64,000 bases of DNA. Origin: Tetrahymena thermophila SB210 (taxonomy: Eukaryota; Ciliophora; Oligohymenophorea; Hymenostomatida; Tetrahymenidae). Made by a program: the position numbers and the translations under genes. How positions within the stretch are numbered: position 1 is the stretch's first letter; every line of letters begins with the position of its first letter. The stretch is taken from NCBI RefSeq assembly GCF_000189635.1, contig NW_002476146.1:62001-126000 (forward strand), written 5' to 3'. Below are positions 56,601 to 64,000 of this stretch, piece by piece. The notes below the pieces were generated by a model. It worked only from the letters and a program-made list of their open reading frames with translations, was not told the DNA's origin and did no database searches.

Positions 56601-57338
56601 GTTATTTCTTTTTTACTAAAAATAATTTTTAGAAAGAAATTATTAATAAATAAATAAAGAAATAATTTTGTAAAATAAAAAATATTATTTTCTCATTAGT
56701 TTTAAAAATTAAATTAAATATTAAGAAAAATAATTTAATTTAAATTAAAGGATGATTCCAATAGGAAAAGTATGATGCATTAAAAAGAGGAAAATTAATC
56801 TTTAGTAAAAATTGATACTCGATCAGAAATAAAAAAGAAAAGCTCAAGGATAAGTATAGTGGTAAAATTAAACATTTTATAAATATTTTTTAAAAGAAAT
56901 TAAAAATAGGCCAAAGAAGATCTAAAAGAAGACCATGGACATTAGAGAAAAAAGTCTTAGCGTTAGAGTCATGGAATTTCGATACTGCACCCTGATGAAA
57001 AAAATACTGGGTATTCCAACAACTAATAAGTATTTATTCATAACCAGACTATGCATTCAAATTTCTCTGGATAAAAACCTAAAGATATTTCATATTGTAA
57101 CTACAATAAATCAGATGAGATTATAAAGGACATATTGTTATGGAACCTAGATAAAATTAAATAATATAATTATTACTTCTCAAATGGAAATTTTAAAGCT
57201 ATTATGAGTAAAATACAAACAATAAGAAAGAGGTAACAATCATTAAAGGCAAAAGAAAAGATGTAAAGCTTGTAAGGACAATAACAGAATCCTCGGCCTT
57301 CTAAAAATTTTATCTCCAAAAAATATATATAACAATGA
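53665..57338 (+). CDS. Cyclic-nucleotide-binding-domain ion channel with atypical pore and zinc knuckle
   Basis: Six exons (53665-54049, 54112-55216, 55279-55580, 55722-56533, 56751-56861, 56910-57338) join to 1047 residues. After a hydrophilic N-terminus come membrane helices (KYVLLFKMFTTITTNIFLIF, IISIYFKNLFIYDIIPLIAI, IINLIIKLFMVGHYIACLWQ), a pore region AFSWAFTLMATGSNIASS and the last helix FTTIIFGYMINTIGIILSEI, the usual HCN/CNG/EAG spacing. The filter reads ATGSN where potassium channels have TVGYGD. A C-linker (KISEQLYRSLQYEYN) and a cyclic-nucleotide-binding roll follow (ITFSPNQIIFVENQISDSCL, YLKEGQTFGDLNFFTGFGRN). Directly after it is CSICKKHDHLNNFC, a CX2CX4HX4C zinc knuckle. The tail is acidic then basic. 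Ligand binding and selectivity are inferred. Confidence 0.88.
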
Positions 57339-59178
57339 ATGAGTCAAGAATAAAATTTAAAATTAAATATGAACCAAAAATATAATCGAAATTTAAAAAT
57401 GAGTTAATAAATATCTATGTTTCGAAGAGATTATAATATTTTTTATATTATTAATGTCATTTAAAGTGTTTAAATATTATTTATTTAATTTATTTTAGTA
57501 ATTTATTATTTTTGACATTAAAAAATTGAATATTTCTTTATTTGGATTAAATATCTTCATTCAGTTTAATTTTTATTTCAATTACTATAATTGTTTATTT
57601 ATAGCTTTTTATTGTTAACAATTAAAATATTTAAATTTGATAAAATTGAAAATAATTTTATTTATGAAATTTGCTCTTACTTTTGTAAATAGGATCAAAT
57701 TCTTAGTAAAGAAAAAGTTTTATTTTTTTAGTTTTAGATTTAAAATCTTCATTTGATTAAAATTTTATTCTTATTATGAAAATTATTTAATTTTAGCTTT
57801 TTTTGTAAACTTTTTATTAAAAATTTAAATATAAAAAAATAAATTACAAAATTTTTTATTTGTCAAATTTTCTATTATAAAATTCTTACAACAGAAATTA
57901 AGATAATTATATTTATAATTTATTTATTTTTATTTAATTAAAATAATGTAACATGAAATAATTAATAATGAACAAGAGTAAATTAAATTCGATAACCACA
58001 AAAATATCTTTACTTTCTTATTAGCTTTTAAAAAGGTAACATTAAATTTGGCATCAAAAATAATTAATGAACTATATTAATGTTTACTCTTTCTCTCCAA
58101 TCTTTAAAGCCTTTAAAAATTACAGCCAGATAATATAAAATAAATAAATAGAACCAAAAATTGTTTTGTGCAATAATTTTTAAAAAAAACTTAGTTTGTG
58201 AAGTGAATGACACTAAATTTTTTTGTTAAAATGAGACTAAAAACCCACCTCAATATTGAATTTTGACAGTTTCTGAACAAATAAACAAATTAATTAGATT
58301 ACAGTAATTAGAGGAAAATTGAAAAAATTATGCGATCCTTAAGAAAATTATTTGTTATTTTTAAAAATTTAGAAGAGACTAAAGACGCTTCAAAAAATTT
58401 CAATATTTGCATGAAGAATTTTTTCAAAAAAATTTAAGAAAAAAACAATATTCTCTATCAAAAAACTTAAATCAAAATAATATTTAAATTTCTTGGAAAA
58501 GAATATCTTGAATTGACATTTATTGTATGCATGCGAATTGCATCTCTAAAAAAAGCTTTTAAAATTACTTTAAGATTAAAAAATTTAATATTTATTAATG
58601 ATAAGCTGACTAAATTTTAGCCACAAACAGATGCTAAAGTTGGATAAAAATAAGGAAAAAAAAATAATGAATCGATTCATTAAAAATTATTAAATAATAA
58701 AATTTACTAGACTTGAAAGTGAGAGAGAGAATAATCATCTTGCACTTTTGAAAAATCTTAAATTTTGATTTGAAATAAAGTAAAAGCAAGTCATCTAAAC
58801 AAAAGAAATAAAAAATAAAAACCTAATTTACACTTAACTCTTAATCTTTCTATCTTCAAAAAATACAAAAAGTAGTTAAGATTTCTTTAAAGTAAAATTA
58901 TTATTATTTCAATTCTCTTATTACTTCATCATAAATTTGTTTTAACTATGCCTTAATTGCAGCTCAAATAAGATTATTAGCAGTAAAAAAATAATTTTAC
59001 TCATTTTTAAACTATAAATTTTGATAGTTCTGTCATTAGTTATTCTTCTATCTTTAAAAAATATATAAAACACTCAATTTTGTATTATATATATATACTT
59101 AATATCAACTAAATAAAAAAGTAGGAATATTAAAAATCTTAAATTCAAAGAATAAGTATAAGTTTATAATTTTAAGTT
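57339..59178. other. Intergenic AT-rich region, no gene recognised
   Basis: About 1.8 kb of very A/T-rich sequence between two plus-strand genes. Some frames stay open for 60-80 codons, but none has protein-like composition or splice partners. Confidence 0.5.
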
Positions 59179-62100
59179 ATGTCTTTATAAAACCCTGATC
59201 AGGATACTTTGAAATAAGCGGAGTTTAGACAAAGCCCTACCCTAGTATAGAATGACTAAAGTAATTTTAAAAGGCAGTGCTCTCCTAGTTCAGGTTAATT
59301 TGAAGAAAGTGTGGTAAAGGAGCAAAAATAGCAAGTTTAGACTTCTACGATTAGAAACAGCTAAAGTCCAAATAGAAAGTAATCATAAGAAAAAAGCAAG
59401 AGCAATTCTAGAAAGCAGTCAATAGAAGATAATAATAATAATAATCATGATGTATAAGTTGATAAAGTATTAGAGAACTAGGATGAAGAAGTAGAGGATG
59501 ATTATGAAGAGGAAGATGCTGTTGAAGAAGATGATCGAAACACACTCCAAAAAAGCATTCATAATCCTGAATTTTTGAAATAGCAATAAAAAAAATCTGA
59601 TGCGTTTTATGCATAACTACAAAAAAAATACGAAGAATAAAAATAGTTGATGGAAACAGGATTAGGTAACCAAATTTATGATAACCAATTGATTAAAATT
59701 AAAACTTCATTTGTATCGAATGAAATAAAAGACTAGAAATAGTAAGAAACAGAGAAATAAAATTAGAATTCTACTCAATAGCTATATGCAGATAATTCTG
59801 AAGAAAGTAAGCATAATTAGCAAAGCATCCTTATTTAGGCAAATTCGTAGCTCTTAGATGGAAGGAATATTGTCAGTTCCGTGGGAATGGTAATTTATAC
59901 CTTTGCATTAAAAATTTGTATAAAAAAAGCATGTTTACATACAATAAAAAAACTTAAAATAGTCTAAATTCTAAATAAAAACAATTAGATAAATAGATAT
60001 AAAAAGGACTTAATTAATTTATTAATTAATTAGAGTTATGTAATTTTTGTTATTATTAAAATTTATAAGAAAACAAAAAGCTTGATTGATTTCCATGCAT
60101 TTAATTTAGTCATTTTAAAAAAAATAAAAATTACTGTCTATTCAAAAAATAATCCTTACAATTATCTGCATTTGAATTTTTAGCTTAATCAAATAATCAG
60201 CATTAAAAGCAAGCAAACAAGCAAGCGCATCTTAGATTACTATTCTATAATTCAAAGTTTTCTTTTTACTCATAATATATTTCATTAATACCAAAAAAAG
60301 CTTATTTTTTATTGTTTTAAATTAATTTTAGGTATTTTTACATTCTTTATTATTTTTAAATATATTTTTATTTTTTTAAATAAAAATGTTCCTTTAATGA
60401 TTAGAGCAATATCAACTAGCCACTGCAAGGTAAAAAAAAAAAAAAATTAGTTATTAAATATTATTAAAGTAGCAACAAACTTTATTTAAAATTAATAAAT
60501 TTAGATTCAAGTAAATGGGAATGGATGACTTGCAATTTTTTGATTAAGCAAATCTAGGCTGAAAGCACAATAGTCTGGTCTCTCCAACCAACTGTCACTT
60601 TTGGTAATCCCAGGAATGATGTAATTTCAAATAAGCATTAAAATAATAAATTATCAATAATAAAACAATTTTATTTCTTCCTTAACAATAAATTATAATT
60701 TAAAATAAAAATTGATTAAGATCTAAGAAAATGTTTAATTTTACTTTTTTATATTTATTTCAATCAGATCTTAAAAAATTTTCTCAAATATTTCTTTCGT
60801 ATTAAAAGCAAAATATTCAGGTACCAAAAATGAGTTTGATAATGGAAAGAAATTTCACTTATGATAGTGAACTTGGATGGAACTGGCATAAAAGTTGGAT
60901 TTTACCAACTATTTGCCTGAAGTTGGAAGTAAATTAAATTATTTTAAAGCCGAAAAATTTATCATTCATTTTTTATAATTACTATAAAATTAAGATTATA
61001 GATCCAGAAACTAAAGAAGTATTCAGTCCTCCTAAAAACACATATGCCTAAATTTACGCTGTCAAGGCAAATACTAAAGAAATTTCTAAATTTCATATAA
61101 TAGATGTTGGTTTAAAAGGAACAGATAGACTACCTTTAGAAAATGGCACTGTGACTTTTCAGGCTTTGAAATTTACTTCTACCTCTTATAACAACGAAGG
61201 TAGTAAATTCAACTTAGTAGTTGCTATAATCGTATAAAATGATAATGATCCTCACCCAAAGGTTATTGAAGCTATGATATCTCCTCCTGTTTTTGTTGAT
61301 TCTCGTAAGAGTGCAAGAGAAACTCAAATTATTAAGGTAAAAATTAGTTAAAAGAAGCAAAAGAAATTTTTTACATAAACTCAAAATCGTAATTTAATAA
61401 AAATTAAATTTTTTTTTAATAAAGCATGTAAAACTGTCAAGTTTCTATGATTTATTTACGCCAGACAACTTCTAAAAGCATTTGATAAAGAGGAAGAAAA
61501 AAGAAAATGAGCCAAGCCAAGAAGAAATCTAAAATGATATTGGAGGTTTTACTGGATATTTTACTGCTCCTAATATCAGAAATAAAGTATAATTAAAATT
61601 TAATTAATTAACTAAATATAATTTATTACTTACTTACTTACTTACTTACTTAATAGGTTAAACACCCATTTTTCTTGGCATATAAATTTTCTAATTGCAT
61701 GCAACTATATTATAATAGTGATGAATTTAAAGGAAATCTAAATTATGAAAAATTTGTAGAAAGAGTTGTTGAAAGTCTTTTAGAAAAGGGTAGAATTCAC
61801 TGCTCATAAAATGGAAAATCAAAGAAAGTAGTAAATGGGATAGATAAAATTAATTAGCAAGCACTCATGACAATTGTATTGACTACTTAAAAGTAAAATA
61901 TATTCTTCATGAATAAAAAAATAGCAGAACTGCTTGGACCAGTTGATAATAGTGTTGTCAATATCATATTTGACAAGAGTTACTTGCCTGAAAAATATGT
62001 TTTGATTCCAAATATCGAAAAAATTCGTAAAGCATATGAAGATATTTATCAAAAAATACTAAAGAAACAACCACTAACTAAGAGATCTCCAAGTAATTAA

Positions 62101-63787
62101 TAAATTAAATTATTCAAATAATTAAAAATAAATAAAATTAATAATATTATCTAACAAAAAAGGTGAAGAAGACATGAATTATGCCAAACACGAAGATATC
62201 ACTTACAAAAAATTGAAAATTGATGAAGATGACAAAATGAACTCCGACGAAAGTAGTCCTTAACCACCTCAAATTACCTAAGCTTAAAAATTATAGTTTT
62301 AAATGAATTCTAAACCACCTGATGTTGTTCCAAAGCTTTAAGCCTATATTGCTCCTCAGACAAAATTATAACAAGCCTCTCCATAAGTTAAAGAAGAAAA
62401 GTCAGCTAAATAACCAAAATAAGTAAATGTAGCAACTCCTGCTTTATAAGAACAATCTGCAATCCCATAAGTGAAAGTTTAATCAAGTCCTGGAAAAAAC
62501 AATATAATTTTACAATAACAATAGTAAAATCAGTAATAAGTTTTATTATAATAGCAATTTGATTAGAATAATTTATAGCAACAGCAATAGTAAGCTTAAT
62601 AAAAAATATTAATTGCAGGAAATAGCTTAGCAGCGAATCAATAGCAAGTTCCCTAATAAATTTTACCTATGCATTAATAGTTAGTTGGAAATTAAATAAA
62701 TGGGCTGATGTAGTAACAGTAACTATAATAACCAATTCAGTAAAACTAGTAATTAAGCTAAGTTTAGCAATAGTAATAGTAATAATAACAACAACAAATA
62801 ATTCAATAAAATATGATGATCTAATAGCATTAATAGCAATAGCCATAGCAACAGCATTAAAATCTATCTCAATAACTTTTGTTAGTGTAAGATCCTTAGG
62901 CTTTTAATCTAATCTAATTGTAAATGTTATAGCAATAAGCTCAACCTTAATAAAACCAATAATTAATAGGGTAAATAGGAAATTAAGCATATACAATTCC
63001 TTCAACTGCAGATATTAACCAAATATAACTAAATTAATTACTGCAGTAATAACAAAATTAAAATTTGCAAATGCTTAATAATTAAATAAATTAAAATGCA
63101 TAAAACTTGATTCAACTACAAAACCAACCAGGCAGTTAAATACAAGTAATCAATGGATAAATAATACCAAAATAAATGGAAGTATAAATGGGTTAGTTTG
63201 CACTTCAAAACTAATAAGGAATCGGGTAAATAAATGCAAATTAAAATATTTTTGTAGGATAATAAATGAACTAAAAATAACAATAGAACTTAATTCAATA
63301 GTAGCATCAACAATAATAAGCTAGACTAATCTAGCAATAATAGCAATAGCCCTTCATGACTCAGTAGCTAGTATATAATAGTTAAGGTATTTTAGACCCT
63401 AATTATTAGCTTTAATTAGCCAACTAACAAATTTAATCAGCTAATTAATAAATTCAGTAAATATAAGGCATCAAAACCATAAATCAAAATGATAATGCAC
63501 TCTTGTTGCAGCAGCTTGGCATGTAGCAACAGCCTCAAACACAATAACAAGCTAATGGTATAAATCAGATATTTTAGTAACAGGCTTAGCCAAATCGTTA
63601 AATTCAACAACCTCAATTTAACCCAGCATAGTAACAGTAATAATAGCAGTACTAAATGTTTAATAACATGATATTAAATCCTAATGACCCTTCATCTTTC
63701 AAATAAATTAATGGAAATATTTAAGATTTTATAAATAACACTCAACTTTAGCAGATTATGGGTGGTAAAAATACTAAAATAGAATGA
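59179..63787 (+). CDS. Conserved-core protein with long polyQ tail, possible transcription factor
   Basis: Seven exons (59179-59889, 60405-60429, 60505-60620, 60821-61336, 61425-61586, 61657-62092, 62163-63787) join in phase to 1196 residues. The first 240 are disordered with an acidic run (EEVEDDYEEEDAVEEDD). A folded core of about 400 residues follows: STIVWSLQPTVTFGNPRND, LEVNQIILKPKNL, GLKGTDRLPLENGTVTFQAL, FTSTSYNNEGSKFNLVVAI, ISPPVFVDSRKSARETQ, then VKHPFFLAYKFSNCMQLYY. The beta-rich core with the basic PPVFVDSRKSARE loop recalls p53/STAT-like DNA-binding domains such as amoebozoan CudA; this is a tentative link. The last 500 residues are mostly glutamine with Asn, Leu and Pro, like an activation domain. 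The 25-base exon 2 is required by phase. Confidence 0.8.
61628..61656 (+). repeat. ACTT tetranucleotide run at an intron 3' end
   Basis: About six copies of the TTAC/ACTT tetranucleotide directly before the TTAATAG splice acceptor of the sixth exon of the polyQ gene. A slippage-prone microsatellite inside an intron, occupying the place of the usual T-rich tract. Confidence 0.8.
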
Positions 63788-64000
63788 AATTATATTTTTA
63801 TTGATTGAATTAAATTAATAAACAACTAAAAAAAAAATATTTTGAAATTAATTGCTTATAACCGTTTTATTAATATTTTAAATCTTCTTATGTCAACTTC
63901 ATCTCCTCAAATAATATGTCATTACATACTTTCAATTATAAATTAATTATTTTTGTTTTTCATATAATTTAATCAGTTTTTATTATTGACTAATCACTTT

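Overview
The window looks like nuclear DNA of a ciliate close to Tetrahymena (oligohymenophorean). It is very AT-rich, and long reading frames appear only if TAA and TAG are read as glutamine and TGA is the sole stop. Genes are split by AT-rich GT...AG introns, mostly about 50-350 bases. No rRNA, confident tRNA, CRISPR array, chromosome-breakage motif or telomeric repeat was recognised. All coding calls were made by hand with TAA/TAG=Gln and by checking that splice phases agree; no database was searched.

Layout. 1.4-9.1 kb, plus strand: an acid-lipase-like alpha/beta hydrolase, a SET-domain protein and a nine-exon TM9SF/EMP70 membrane protein. 9.9-13.1 kb: a broken, re-ordered von Willebrand A (vWA) gene remnant on the minus strand, followed by a tandem array of about 430-base units. 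14.4-19.4 kb, minus strand: a PH-like-domain protein and an intronless cytochrome P450. 21.2-25.3 kb, plus strand: a Q/N/S-rich protein with a membrane C-terminus, and a Rab-type GTPase with a U6-snRNA-like fragment just upstream. 26.1-26.9 kb, minus strand: a BLOC1S1/GCN5L1-like protein with an added polyQ tail. 28.3-35.0 kb, plus strand: an ankyrin-PH-AGC kinase and an RCC1-repeat protein.

35.9-44.2 kb, minus strand: a TMBIM/Bax-inhibitor-like membrane protein, two small proteins and a BK/RCK-type potassium channel. 44.7-49.3 kb, plus strand: a 1463-residue coiled-coil protein. 50.0-52.7 kb, minus strand: an 884-residue Q/N/S-rich protein. 53.7-57.3 kb, plus strand: a cyclic-nucleotide-binding channel with an unusual pore and a zinc knuckle. 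59.2-63.8 kb, plus strand: a 1196-residue protein with a conserved beta-rich core and a very long polyQ C-terminus, possibly a transcription factor.

The genes are not operonic. Several belong to membrane traffic (TM9SF, Rab, BLOC1S1-like), ion transport and excitability (two channels) and signalling (kinase, PH protein), but their adjacency does not imply one pathway. The most unusual points are the permuted vWA remnant beside the satellite-like array, the non-GYG channel with a CCHC knuckle, the U6-like fragment, and the ankyrin-PH-AGC kinase architecture.
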